Shown here in pieces: positions 52,201-58,760 of a stretch of DNA of 64,000 nucleotides; within the stretch, counting starts at the first letter, position 1; every line of letters starts with the position of its first letter. The position numbers were made by a program, and so were the translations under genes. Location of the stretch: assembly GCF_021869535.1 (NCBI RefSeq), contig NW_026262690.1, positions 15,587,001 through 15,651,000 on the forward strand. The letters run 5' to 3'. Source of the DNA: Mytilus californianus. Taxonomy: Eukaryota; Mollusca; Bivalvia; Mytilida; Mytilidae. The notes under the pieces were generated by a model that was given only the letters and a program-made list of their open reading frames with translations, searched no databases and was not told where the DNA came from.

Positions 52201-54550
52201 AACGAGAAGTGGTATGATTGTCAATGAGACAACTATCCACCAAAGTTGAAATGAAGTGGATGTAAGCAATTATAGGCACTCGTACGGCCTTCTCCAATAA
52301 GAAAAACCCATACCGTATAGTCGGATATAAAAGGCCCCGACATGAAAAATATGAAACAATTCAACCTAATGTATAACAAAATAATTTACGAAAAACAAAT
52401 ATGACAGACATTAACCAACGAAAACCACTGAACTACATGCTCCTGACTTGGGACACGCATATAAAGAATGAAGCGGGGTTAAATTGTTTGAAGGCGCCAA
52501 CCCTCCCCCTAATCTGGAACACTTGTGTAACGATACAACGTAACAGTACAACATAAGAACAAACTATAAAAATCAGATGAAAAGGGCTTTACTCATCAGA
52601 TCGATACAAAGCAGACAAACATCTAACATAAACACAGACCGGACGTGGCAGGGTATTTATACATCCCTAACATTAAAAAGGACAAAAAAGTACAGATCTG
52701 AGAGATCTCACAGTTACTGACAGCTAGGTCAAAGCCAAAAACAACAAATAAAAAAATCAGGTATCAAAGATTAAAATATCAATCAGTACTCATCCAATGT
52801 CCAATGGATTTAGTGTAAAGACGTCGTTAACGTCATTTATAATAACACATTTCCATTATTCGATTATGTTTGCTGTTAAGATGGTTACTCATTTTCCATT
52901 ATTTGATTATGGTTACACATTGTTCAATGCATTATGCCTGAAAAAATAAAACAAATCAAACTTTATGTAGAATTAATTCCTTTTTAGGAAGTCCTTTCAA
53001 AATACCGATTGGGGAACCACCTGATCCGCGAAAAGTTCATGTCTACGGTCCTGGTATCGAAGATGGGATACTTCATTCATACCAAAGTAGATTTCTGGTG
53101 GAAACGTCTGGTGCTGGTGCAGGACAGTTAGCTGTCAGAATCAAAGGGCCTAGAGGTTAGTTATTAATCAGGATAAATCTGGCATAGGACAAAGACAGCA
53201 ATCTCTATCTGAGGGTCTAACGGTAAGTTATCAGAAAGCATCGTCTTAGAATTATGAATACTGTCGTATTATGAGCGCCTAGTACGCAAGCAGTCAGAAT
53301 ATTTTGACCTAGATGTAAGTAAGCTCTTAAAAACGTACTCCTTTTATAAGTGGGTGAATAGAATATAAAGGCTTAGCTAGCTAAAAGAAAACTACCAGTA
53401 AAAAAGCCGGCGAAGTAAGCTGTCGGAATTTTAAAAGGCTGTTTGTGACTTATTTGACAGAATACGAAGTTTAAGATGTTCTTGAGCAGTCAAAATATGA
53501 GACCTGCGAGGTAAATGTATTTAGCAGCAATGTCAGAACCGGATTGACAGTTAGATTATGATAACTTATTAGTTATCCATCAGAATGTTAGATTTCTGAG
53601 GTAAACTAAAAGTATGAATTGAGCTTACAATTACGCCAACATTCAAAATACATTCGGATGGTGCGGAAGTAGACCACTGTAAAGAAATGAATGTCTTAAT
53701 GTTAGCAAACAGAGGTAAAGAAGTCAACCAACAGATGGAATTAGAACTGTAAGGAGCAAATGGTATAGAATTGTGCCAACGTCCTAATAAGAATGATTGA
53801 ATGTTGGTTGCTTAACGTCCAGTCCCCTGTAAGATGATATATCCGTAGCTTTATAGTGATAACAAAAAGATCTAGAGGCCAACCTATAATCAGAATTAAG
53901 AATTGGGATTTAAATGTTAAGATAGTAAACCGATCTATTGTATACAGCTTGCAGGTCAGAATCATATAGTCTACATGTATACATTAGTTTCAATCTAGAC
54001 CATGTCAGAATTAAAGGGATTAGAGGAAAGCTAACAGTCATTATCAGAAGGGCTTGTGAATAGCTAGGAGAAAAAATATGTTGTTAGAATTTAAAAAAAT
54101 ATATACAGGTGCTTTTGTAGTTAAAATGATTTAGCAATGAGGGTTGTTAAAGTAGGATTGGTCAAGAGGTATCGCATAATAGAAGATTGGTTTTGATTCT
54201 ATCTAGCCTACAAACATCATCAAATGCTTAAACCATAATATACATTTTCAAACCCTGAAATTTGACCGAATATGAAATTTTGAAATTGAAAAAATGTTCT
54301 TTCAGGTGCATTTAAAGTGGATATGGAAAGAGAAGAACACAATGATAGAACAATTCTGTGTCAGTATGATCCACAGGAACCTGGAGCATACGTCATTACT
54401 GTTAAATGGTCGGGGCATGATGTCCGGGGAAGTCCATTTAGTGTTCACATATTTGAGAGCAAGGAAGAACTGATCAGATTTATCAAAAAGGAAAAAGGAC
54501 TTAACATTAATCCAAGAGCAATGGATACTCCATGGCGTGAGGAGATATAA
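21963..54550 (+). CDS. jbug: Jitterbug-type filamin (three CH domains plus eight filamin repeats), complete, 21 coding exons, 1,116 aa
   Basis: Exons: 21963-22245, 25346-25541, 25946-26011, 26353-26566, 27520-27631, 28677-28864, 30306-30461, 32815-32949, 35955-36084, 36456-36593, 36959-37138, 38231-38374, 42397-42522, 43313-43459, 46923-47027, 48296-48481, 48705-48809, 49479-49655, 50573-50722, 52988-53155, 54306-54550 (3,351 nt). Every junction is GT-AG with matching phase. CH1 is ~10-117, CH2 ~127-224, CH3 ~230-329; filamin Ig repeats run ~339-427, 428-518, 519-609, 610-699, 700-798, 799-897, 898-989 and 990-1087, with a charged tail 1088-1116. CH1-CH2 is the usual tandem actin-binding module. 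A third CH domain before filamin repeats is the arrangement I know from Drosophila jitterbug, not from vertebrate filamin A-C. The likely role is cortical F-actin binding and cross-linking. Repeat seams fall on phase-1 exons starting G-SPF. The 5' UTR is unknown. Confidence 0.93.
22940..23630. repeat. Degenerate tandem array in jbug intron 1
   Basis: Roughly a dozen irregular units contain CAGGACTTCAAAGTATAGAC and ATATGACAATATATTACCA, at about 45-65 bp spacing. Two longer blocks (around 23100-23260 and 23280-23400) nearly repeat each other. No clear derivation from a flanking exon. Confidence 0.75.
24255..24670 (-). repeat. Dispersed repeat family C, near full-length copy
   Basis: Reverse orientation of the AAGATGTGGTATG family. 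The right end reads TTGTCTCATTGGAGACCATA, and the interior has CCATGTTTGGGAAGG and TTTAACCCGGCCATATTC. Confidence 0.75.
25346..25541 (+). CDS. jbug: jbug exon 2 (CH1 end, CH2 start)
   Basis: Starts after CTTTCAG. GNEDIVNGNLKLILGLTWHL closes CH1, and LMMNWFRVSIPGV..FTTDWNDGIAL opens CH2. Donor GTAAGT, two bases left over. Confidence 0.95.
25946..26011 (+). CDS. jbug: jbug exon 3 (CH2)
   Basis: A 66-nt exon, too short to stand out as an open frame. Acceptor CAATTTCAG, donor GTAAGT. Encodes ALIDNLKPGISPQWRQLNKQ, continuing CH2 in phase. Confidence 0.9.
26353..26566 (+). CDS. jbug: jbug exon 4 (CH2 end, CH3 start)
   Basis: VENCRDAMVLAKDHLNIPRV and DELSAMTYLSYF end CH2. YYATLNWVCKQLK begins the third CH domain. 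Acceptor ATATTTAG, donor GTAAAT, phase 0 at the end. Confidence 0.93.
27000..27519 (+). repeat. Degenerate array around the jbug exon-5 acceptor
   Basis: Units of about 28-45 bp carry CCAAGTGCACCCCTATAATC or variants. Three units preserve an acceptor-like end: CTCTATTTACAGACG (~27077), TTTTTACAGACA (~27130) and CTCTTACAGACTGACTGG (~27206). The true acceptor reads CTATTTACAGACTGATTGG. Both the polypyrimidine tract and the first exon bases have been copied. Confidence 0.7.
27520..27631 (+). CDS. jbug: jbug exon 5 (CH3)
   Basis: TDWNDGYNLCAIVASQGG, then a W-P-N-L-D segment typical of CH core helices. Acceptor CTATTTACAG, donor GTATGA. Imperfect copies of this acceptor lie upstream at about 27077, 27130 and 27206. 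Confidence 0.92.
27935..28120 (+). repeat. Dispersed repeat family D, diverged copy, next to a poly-A tract
   Basis: GTCGAAATGCGCATCTGGTG matches the GACGAAACGCACGTCTGGCG motif family. Better copies are at 39855-40125 and 63535-63690. A run of A follows at about 28144-28169. Confidence 0.55.
28677..28864 (+). CDS. jbug: jbug exon 6 (CH3 end, repeat 1 start)
   Basis: GKELGVEPLLTAEEIADP and DHLSLMTYIARF end CH3. A lysine-rich linker (PKKKDEEK) leads into the first Ig repeat. Acceptor TTTTTACCAG, donor GTTTGT. Confidence 0.92.
29695..30025 (-). repeat. Dispersed repeat family A with an internal ~61-bp tandem duplication
   Basis: GGCGGAAGATACCAAAAGGG and CTCACAAGTCGAAGAGAAA occur in two to three consecutive near-identical units. 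The element then continues through CGCCATGGCAAAAACAAAAC. Confidence 0.75.
30306..30461 (+). CDS. jbug: jbug exon 7 (filamin repeat 1)
   Basis: 52 codons in phase 0/0 after TTTGTAG. QVDIAGPSEQINCD, then ECKFVPKEAGEYN, the usual P-x-E-x-G-x-Y strand. Donor GTAAGT. Confidence 0.9.
30790..31105 (-). repeat. Dispersed repeat family B
   Basis: AAAATTCTAAACGGAAAGTC and ATGGCAAAATCAAAAGCTCA. Other copies: 15885-15965 (+), 38380-38660 (-), 40140-40420 (+), 42095-42240 (-), 44630-44945 (+) and 55600-55800 (-). The function is unknown, and short open frames over it are not genes. Confidence 0.75.
31106..32459 (+). other. jbug intron 7, no gene seen
   Basis: AT-rich non-coding sequence between family B and family C copies. 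Some phrases (TACAAGCTACGAC, GAAAGCTACAACTTGTACAA) hint at old repeats. Confidence 0.45.
32815..32949 (+). CDS. jbug: jbug exon 8 (repeat 1 end, repeat 2 start)
   Basis: 45 codons in phase 0/0 after GTTTTTAG. VNITYNNKKLVGCPLVFTVK, then STVRFITPTESRCRVGSQNN. Donor GTAAGC. The last ~50 bp and the donor seed the long array in the next intron. Confidence 0.92.
32950..34185 (+). repeat. ~60-bp array of the jbug exon-8 3' end and donor, main block
   Basis: Exon 8 ends ATTACTCCGACAGAG...GGATCACAAAATAAC...ACAG/GTAAGCTGTC. In the intron, GTTACTCCGACAGAC, then ..ATCACAAAATAAACAT.., then AAAAGTAAGCTGTGGT recurs about every 58-62 bp, best conserved from 33560 to 34130. Many units keep GTAAG after an A-rich version of the exon end. 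The outer units are more decayed. I count roughly 17-20 units. Confidence 0.85.
34186..35540. mobile_element. Insertion dividing the exon-8 donor array; includes an antisense RT-fragment copy
   Basis: The exon-8-derived array stops at about 34185 and resumes at about 35540. The interposed DNA includes, at 34880-35215 on the minus strand, a decayed copy of the retroelement fragment at 38684-39250. The exact ends are not identified. Confidence 0.5.
35541..35835 (+). repeat. Exon-8 donor array, distal block
   Basis: CGTGTTACTCC..CGACAG, GAGTGGATCACAAAA and a last copy GTGTTGGGTAGGCTCGCATA...CCAGGTTAGC correspond to the end of exon 8 plus its donor. Confidence 0.75.
35955..36084 (+). CDS. jbug: jbug exon 9 (repeat 2)
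   Basis: TIEIHNPNGDIKDMECQEDD and GIYRTVFQPKHV. Acceptor CAATTAG, donor GTATGT, one base carried over. Confidence 0.92.
36456..36593 (+). CDS. jbug: jbug exon 10 (repeat 2 end, repeat 3 start)
   Basis: GEWKIHGYIDGEEISNSPVV closes repeat 2, and WLTGPSKGVAGENANF opens repeat 3. Acceptor TTGCACACAG, donor GTAAAA. Confidence 0.92.
36959..37138 (+). CDS. jbug: jbug exon 11 (repeat 3)
   Basis: NCSEAGEGTVTADVRHVGK and YQIIFKPNDSGTYFVYVKF, textbook filamin-repeat strands. Acceptor AATTTTAG, donor GTACAT. Confidence 0.93.
38231..38374 (+). CDS. jbug: jbug exon 12 (repeat 3 end, repeat 4 start)
   Basis: GSPKSLDVVDPGQITVLGEG, then CKFQVNSGDIGGNISVLVK. The acceptor TCATCAATAG at 38230 is weak, but its phase is right. 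Donor GTAAGT. Confidence 0.92.
38684..39119 (+). pseudogene. Retroelement reverse-transcriptase C-terminal fragment in jbug intron 12
   Basis: One uninterrupted frame reads IYPSELEIKDTT, ASYLDLFLNIDTDGRL, DDFNFPIINFPFLSSNIP, YGVYISQLIRYSRAC and LRKFYGHHHELVDPY, then stops at 39114. I recognise this as the C-terminal part of an RT protein that recurs in invertebrate genomes, possibly Penelope-like, though the class is unsure. It has no RT active-site motif and no start, so it is a fragment. Related, more decayed copies are at 34880-35215 (-) and about 58470-58760 (+). Confidence 0.7.
39855..40125 (+). repeat. Dispersed repeat family D
   Basis: GTGGACGAGACGCACGTCTG and GAGCGTCACTGGTTGGTCTT, with an upstream CTTCAGCTTTGTACTTG motif. 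It matches 63535-63690. Confidence 0.7.
41000..42085 (+). repeat. Dispersed repeat plus ~166-bp tandem units in jbug intron 12
   Basis: Starts AGGCTCCCAAGAGCCTGTGT. About five to six tandem units follow with GCCATCTTGGATGATGGATC, AACAACACTTGGTCAGCA and CATAGGGTCCTATGTTAAAC at about 165-167 bp period. Open frames at 41550-42070 come only from this periodicity. Confidence 0.85.
42397..42522 (+). CDS. jbug: jbug exon 13 (repeat 4)
   Basis: NDKEIDTRWREISSTALEF and YLPERAGIYTIKVMWNE. Acceptor TTTTATAG, donor GTAAGG. Intron 12, ahead of it, is the longest after intron 1 and full of repeats. Confidence 0.92.
43313..43459 (+). CDS. jbug: jbug exon 14 (repeat 4 end, repeat 5 start)
   Basis: GSPFHTKITDRSRVSLMDD, then LALVCNQETRLHYDITDAGP. 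Acceptor GTTAAATAG, donor GTATGT. Confidence 0.92.
43580..44345 (+). repeat. Degenerate tandem repeat in jbug intron 14
   Basis: Units of about 170-190 bp carry GTTTATCCAGAATTATGCCCC, GTCATCGCAACTCC and CTTCATGAAATTTTG. A further degenerate copy lies at about 44990-45140, after a family B insertion. Confidence 0.7.
45546..46922 (+). other. jbug intron 14, 3' part
   Basis: No exon is seen. Mostly AT-rich with homopyrimidine stretches (~46380-46440). The near-mirror phrases GACACTTAGTCCAAATAATTTTG and CGTAATTATTATTTGGACTC (45827-45925) may be remnants of an inverted-repeat element. Confidence 0.4.
46923..47027 (+). CDS. jbug: jbug exon 15 (repeat 5)
   Basis: A 105-nt exon after TTTTTTTAAG. 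FNAEVLSPSGKLKVHLRK and IEVAFIAKEEG. Donor GTATAA. Confidence 0.9.
47370..47885 (-). repeat. Dispersed repeat family C, long copy
   Basis: GTATAAGTACCCTGCCACG, GTTTAACCCTGCCACATT and GGCCGTACGGTGACCTATAA on the plus strand. In reverse orientation it matches the forward copy at 52195-52760. Confidence 0.8.
48296..48481 (+). CDS. jbug: jbug exon 16 (repeat 5 end, repeat 6 start)
   Basis: GDHYIHLYWSDIPLDSSPII, then KVILTGSGLREARAAVPAEF. Acceptor TATTCATAG, donor GTAAGA. Confidence 0.92.
48705..48809 (+). CDS. jbug: jbug exon 17 (repeat 6)
   Basis: A 105-nt exon. IPKVIAKGVKMDPSVSIK and YDRYQCSYTAPFPG. Acceptor TTTTATCAG, donor GTAAGA. A decayed second copy of its 3' end lies in the intron at 48880-48960. 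Confidence 0.92.
48880..48960 (+). repeat. Decayed second copy of the jbug exon-17 end and donor
   Basis: ACGGTTATTAGCGCTCTAAT then CCCCTTCCCGAGTAAGA resembles exon 17's CGTTATCAGTGCTCTTATAC and CCCTTTCCAG/GTAAGA. It lies about 130 bp downstream, followed by ACCACTGAAATGA, which matches the CCACTGAAATATGA upstream of the true exon end. Confidence 0.7.
49479..49655 (+). CDS. jbug: jbug exon 18 (repeat 6 end, repeat 7 start)
   Basis: AYLIYVYWSEHLIGGTPYKI, then KVKVSGQGLKGGYVGQEL. Acceptor TTTGATAG, donor GTAAGA. Confidence 0.93.
50390..50495 (-). repeat. Dispersed repeat family A, partial
   Basis: AGACTGAACAACCCAAACC and GGGTGATCTCAGGA on the plus strand are the reverse of the family A head. 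Confidence 0.6.
50573..50722 (+). CDS. jbug: jbug exon 19 (repeat 7)
   Basis: GELTASCQGQVHTARCDVID and YLIRFFPTEAAYHTLTIKYD. Acceptor TTATTTCAG, donor GTGAGA. Confidence 0.93.
50785..50965 (-). repeat. Dispersed repeat family A
   Basis: ACACCATGGCCCAAAATAAA and CAACACGAACCCCACTAAT on the plus strand match family A reversed. Confidence 0.65.
50966..52194 (+). other. jbug intron 19, no gene seen
   Basis: Near-inverted phrases GATTTTACTACGGGTTGGCC (~51022) and GGGCCAACCCGTGGAAAAAT (~51099) form a hairpin-like pair of arms about 60 bp apart, probably a small transposon. Nothing else is recognised. Confidence 0.45.
52195..52760 (+). repeat. Dispersed repeat family C, long forward copy
   Basis: GAAGTGGTATGATTGTCAATG, TATAAAAGGCCCCGACATG and GCTCCTGACTTGGGACACG, ending near CTGTCAGTAACTGTGAGATC reversed. 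Confidence 0.8.
52988..53155 (+). CDS. jbug: jbug exon 20 (repeat 7 end, repeat 8 start)
   Basis: GSPFKIPIGEPPDPRKVHVY, then RFLVETSGAGAGQLAVRIKG. Acceptor CCTTTTTAG, donor GTTAGT. Diverged copies of its 3' end recur through the next intron. Confidence 0.93.
53156..54185 (+). repeat. Decayed array derived from the jbug exon-20 end and donor
   Basis: Exon 20 ends TTAGCTGTCAGAATCAAAGG, GCCTAGAG, then GTTAGT. Related phrases recur: GCAGTCAGAAT..GACCTAGATGTAAGTAA (~53288), GAAGTAAGCTGTCGGAATT (~53408), CATCAGAATGTTAGATTTCT (~53580), GATCTAGAGGCCAACC (~53869) and CATGTCAGAATTAAAGGGATT (~54000). Spacing is irregular and divergence high, so this looks like an old array. Confidence 0.7.
54306..54550 (+). 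CDS. jbug: jbug exon 21 (repeat 8 and C terminus)
   Basis: Acceptor TTCTTTCAG. YDPQEPGAYVITVKWSGHD and RGSPFSVHIFES complete the last repeat. A charged tail ends at TAA 54548-54550. Confidence 0.95.
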
Positions 54551-54708
54551 CATTAATAACTTGCTATTAGAATGGATTGTGTACTTTATACCAGTTTCAT
54601 ATTGAATGTTTCATTTGTGTGTCTATTCAATTTAAGGTTTTATGCCAATTTTGTCTATTTTCATAGGAAATCATATTATAGTCCGTTTGATTTCCGTCAA
54701 TATTCAAT

Positions 54709-54714
54709 AATAAA
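54709..54714 (+). promoter_or_regulatory. jbug: Candidate polyadenylation signal for jbug
   Basis: AATAAA, 159 nt after the stop codon. This is the first canonical hexamer downstream; no transcript support is available. Confidence 0.5.
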
Positions 54715-54829
54715 TTATAAAAAATCAGATTTGAGTATAAAGCAGTATATTTTGCAATATGATCCGTAAAAACGTTAATGTTTTAAAGATTTTGTCCGTG
54801 CACATATCCGTCTGTCAGTCATACTTTTG

Positions 54830-55015
54830 GTTTTCTGATGCATATGACTAATAAAGTTCTGATGGACTTGTTTTTACATGTACACGCCTCCGGGTGCGGG
54901 AGTTTCTTGCTGCATTGAAGACTTATTGGTGGCCTTCGGCTGTTGTCTGCTCTATGGTCGGGTTGTTGTCTCTTTGAAACATTCCCCATTTCCATTCTCA
55001 ATTTTATTTAAATTT
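54830..55015 (+). repeat. Dispersed repeat family E
   Basis: CGCCTCCGGGTGCGGGAGTT and TCTATGGTCGGGTTGTTGTC. Other copies: 61585-61715 (+) and 63210-63290 (-). Confidence 0.75.
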
Positions 55016-58000
55016 TTCGAAATGTTAACGCAATGTTAATTTGGGCCATAAGATACAGATTGAAAGGATTTAGATTATTTTTACATTTCTTCACAATAAG
55101 AATGCCCATCGTTACCTTAGAATTGAGTTTTCTTTGTTTTCCGGATGATAATCAAAGTACTGCAAGATCAAATCGTTTGAAAGAACACAATGCTATAGAT
55201 AATATATTTCAGGTGAAGTTTTATCTTGATGGTTGCGAGATTTACCATTTAAGAGTCATTCCCGTTATTGGTCTTAAAATTTTAATATTATATGGGGATT
55301 TGGGGTAATGAATAAAGTATTATTTAATATAAATTTTAGATTTTAAATCAATGTCAAAGTTGAATTTTGATGTTTTTGTAATTAATCATTTAATAGATTC
55401 TCCCTTGATACACTTAGTAACGATTGTGAACTATTTCTGATTGTAACATTTTGAATGTGTGGGTGATACATGCATATTAGAAGACACTTACACTATTGAC
55501 GCACTCGGTATCGGTCTTTTTGGACTTCATTCGATTCCCTCAGATTTTGTTTGTTACCTTGATTTGTCTCTTCGTAATCGATTTACGAGATTTGAACATC
55601 AGTAAAAAGTTAAATCACAAAAATACTGAACTCCGAGGAAAATTCAAAACGGAAAGTCCCTAATCAAATGGCAAAATCAAAAGCACAAACACATCAAACG
55701 AATGGACAACAAGTGTCATATTCCTGACTTGGTGCAGGCATTTTCTTATGTAGAAAATTGTGGATTGAACCTGGTTTTAAACTACTGTTGCCTTAATTTA
55801 CCTTAAACAATTGCGATTTCTTTGATATTCGGATGATAACCAAGAGTTCCACATGGCAAAATAATTTTAACACAATGCCATGAACCATAAAATACAAGTT
55901 ATACTGGGGACGGGAGTAACATTCCTAATTCTAGTTTATACTATTGAATAACAAAATTGAAAAGAAGTGGATGATACCAAAGAAGAATAAAACCTCATAA
56001 GCCAAAAAAGAGACCGACAAAGTCATTACCAATAACGAAAAATAACAAAAGTCAACATAAAAACTTAGGCTGAACAATGCGGAAAAACCGGGGTGATGTG
56101 AAGACTAATCTAGAAGTGTAACTAAGACAATAAATCTGAAAATAATAATAATAGCAGCTTTTGTTTTGTTCAAACATGTAAACAATTGCTTTAAGTCAAG
56201 AGTATGCAAAAAAAAGAGACCCTCACTGCAATATATGCGCTGTTTAGTTGCCATGGGTTTTTGCATATGCATGTAAGAAATGTGTGGTTTTTTTCATAAA
56301 CCCTCTCCATTCTTTTCAATTAAATGAAATGCCAGCCATTGCAAAAACTGTGTAAAATTACTCATTCTAGCTGCAAGAACAATATACGATATATGTACAT
56401 TATCGCAAAAATATATTTTATGTTTGAGTGAGCTATAGAAAGAGCATACGAAAATCAAGGTATACATATATTTTCTTACAATGTACGCGTGTATTATTTC
56501 TTTCATGCAATTTACTTTTGCGTATTAACGTTCAGGTTTTTATTGCCCAAATGTCGTTTTTGATTTGTAATAAAGCCAAGGTGCTTCTATGTAATCACTG
56601 CCCATTTAACGATGATGCGAATTCCAAAATAGAAGGCATATCATGAAACCATAGATATTCTCTGTAACGTTTATCTGACTTTCAAAAGTATAAAATACTA
56701 TATTGATCACCTACTAACATATTTTTACATGTAATTTGCCCTGAAAAAAGAGAGGTCGAACAGCTACTTTCTTTTATATAGACAGATTGGCATAAAGTAC
56801 ATTAGTAAATTTTATTTACACATGTACTTTGTGCCAATTTATCTATATAAAACAAAGTATATGTTGATGCGAATTCAATATAGAAGGCATATCATGAAAC
56901 AATAGATTTGCTTTGTGACATTTATCTGACTTGACTGTCAAAATTATAAAATGCTATTTTGATCATCTTCTAAAATCTTTTTACATGTTAAAGAGAGGCG
57001 AAAGATACCAAAGGGACATTCAAACTCATAAGTCGAAAATAAACTGACAACGCCATGGCCAAAACAGAAAAAGACCAACAGACAAAAATAGTACACAAAG
57101 CACAACAGAGAAAACTAAAGACTGAGCAACACGAGCCTCAACAAAAACTGGGGGTGATCTCAGGTGGTCTCGAAGGGTAGGCAGATCTTGCTCCACATTT
57201 GGCACCCGTCGTGTTGCTCATGTTAGTATAAACCCGGTAATAAGTCTAATTCGGTAGGTCAAATGTAAGTTGCCCTTAAGAAAAGATAGGTCGAACAGCT
57301 ACTTTTTTTTTTATATAGATACATGTTTAAATAAAAATTTACCATTTATGATTTATTGTGAAAAGGTAAGATATCATATTTAGGCAGTTGATTAGAAATA
57401 TGAAAGTATTTTGTTAGAATCTTATATGCTTGTGGAAGTAATTGAAAAAAAGCTAGTACAAGCTTTACATCTATATCAAAGTTGATATCAAACGCTTTGT
57501 CAGACTCAAAGAACTTACTGTAAGACTTCTTAAAAAGGTAATATTTGAGAATACACACGGCGCTAGGTAACTTGGACAAGGGATTCACTTTACCGTTCTT
57601 CAATTTGCTCTTTCAAATAGCCAAAGCAATTTTATGTCGCCTTTGTGTCTTTTTGTGTCTTCTCATCATCGATACTTTACCGTTTAGTTTTAAGACATTT
57701 TTTTTAATAACATAACCATGTTGCAAAATTCTTTAATTTTAATTTCAGATATCGGCTGCCCCCTTATACATTATCTAACAGCAACAATGGATATAAACAA
57801 TAGATTACCTCATTGAAATGTATTTTACTCCAACTACTCCCAGTTTTTGATTTTTGTTTGATATCTGGAATTGTCTCATCTTCATCGATTAATGAGATTT
57901 GAACATCGAAAAACTTCTGTAGCCTTAATTAATTCTAAGCAGCAGTTGTTGGGAGAAATAATTTTGAAGTACTGACCGAGAGTAACATGCACCTAAGTTA

Positions 58001-58469
58001 ATATGTCTTTTACTTTTATAAATCTTATTCTAGCATAACTTGGTTATTCAAATGAAGCATAATCAAACATTCAGTATTCATTTGTAGATTGCTAGTTTAT
58101 TTACAATCATACCATACCTCCTTTTTTAAGTTGATAATGTGAACCGTTCTTCATTTCCTATAACTGAAAGTGAAATTTCACCCTAAAAGGGGTCCCGAAG
58201 TGTTTTGGTGCTTATTGGATCTAGTTTTCAAAACATTTTCAAAGTGTTTTTCATTATCCAAACTGAGGTACGAGATTCAAAATAGTAATTACAACTTAAA
58301 GCTAAGTAAGGGTAGCCCAATATGTAAATTAATTTGTGTTTATACACGATGTTTTATCACTGACAACACAAGGATTGTGAGGTAGAATGCCAAAAATATT
58401 AACTTGAAGTAATTTCTATCAATATTTCACTCCCAGTTAAATCTGCCTCCTATCTTGACTTACATCTAG
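55016..58469. other. Spacer between jbug and ninjurin, no gene seen
   Basis: Contains family B (55600-55800) and family A (55955-56100, 56990-57260). A short ~200-bp segment occurs twice (GAATTC.AAATAGAAGGCATATCATGAAAC at ~56620 and ~56870). No coding exon is recognised. Confidence 0.5.
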
Positions 58470-58760
58470 AAATGACAATGAGGGTCTGTTAAGAACAAAA
58501 GAGATGATTGGAGCTTCCCGTTTGTGAACTTTCCATTTCTATGTAGCATCATTCAATCAGCGCCTGCATATGGAGTACTTTTCTCCCAGTTGATACAAAT
58601 CCATAGGTTGCACATCCTATCATGATTGCCTTGAAAGAGGGTTGCTGCATACAAGGAAGATACTGAACCAAGAGTTCCAATTGATGAAGTTGAAATAATT
58701 TCTTCGAATATTCTACGGACGTCATCACGAGTTGGTTGACAGTTATGGAATATCTTTTTT
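58470..58760 (+). pseudogene. Retroelement RT fragment, decayed third copy
   Basis: The translated order is recognisable against 38684-39119: GCCTGCATATGGAGTACTTT (AYGVL), then TTCCAATTGATGAAGTTGAA and ATTCTACGGACGTCATCACG (FYGRHHE). Frameshifts and substitutions interrupt it. Confidence 0.55.
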
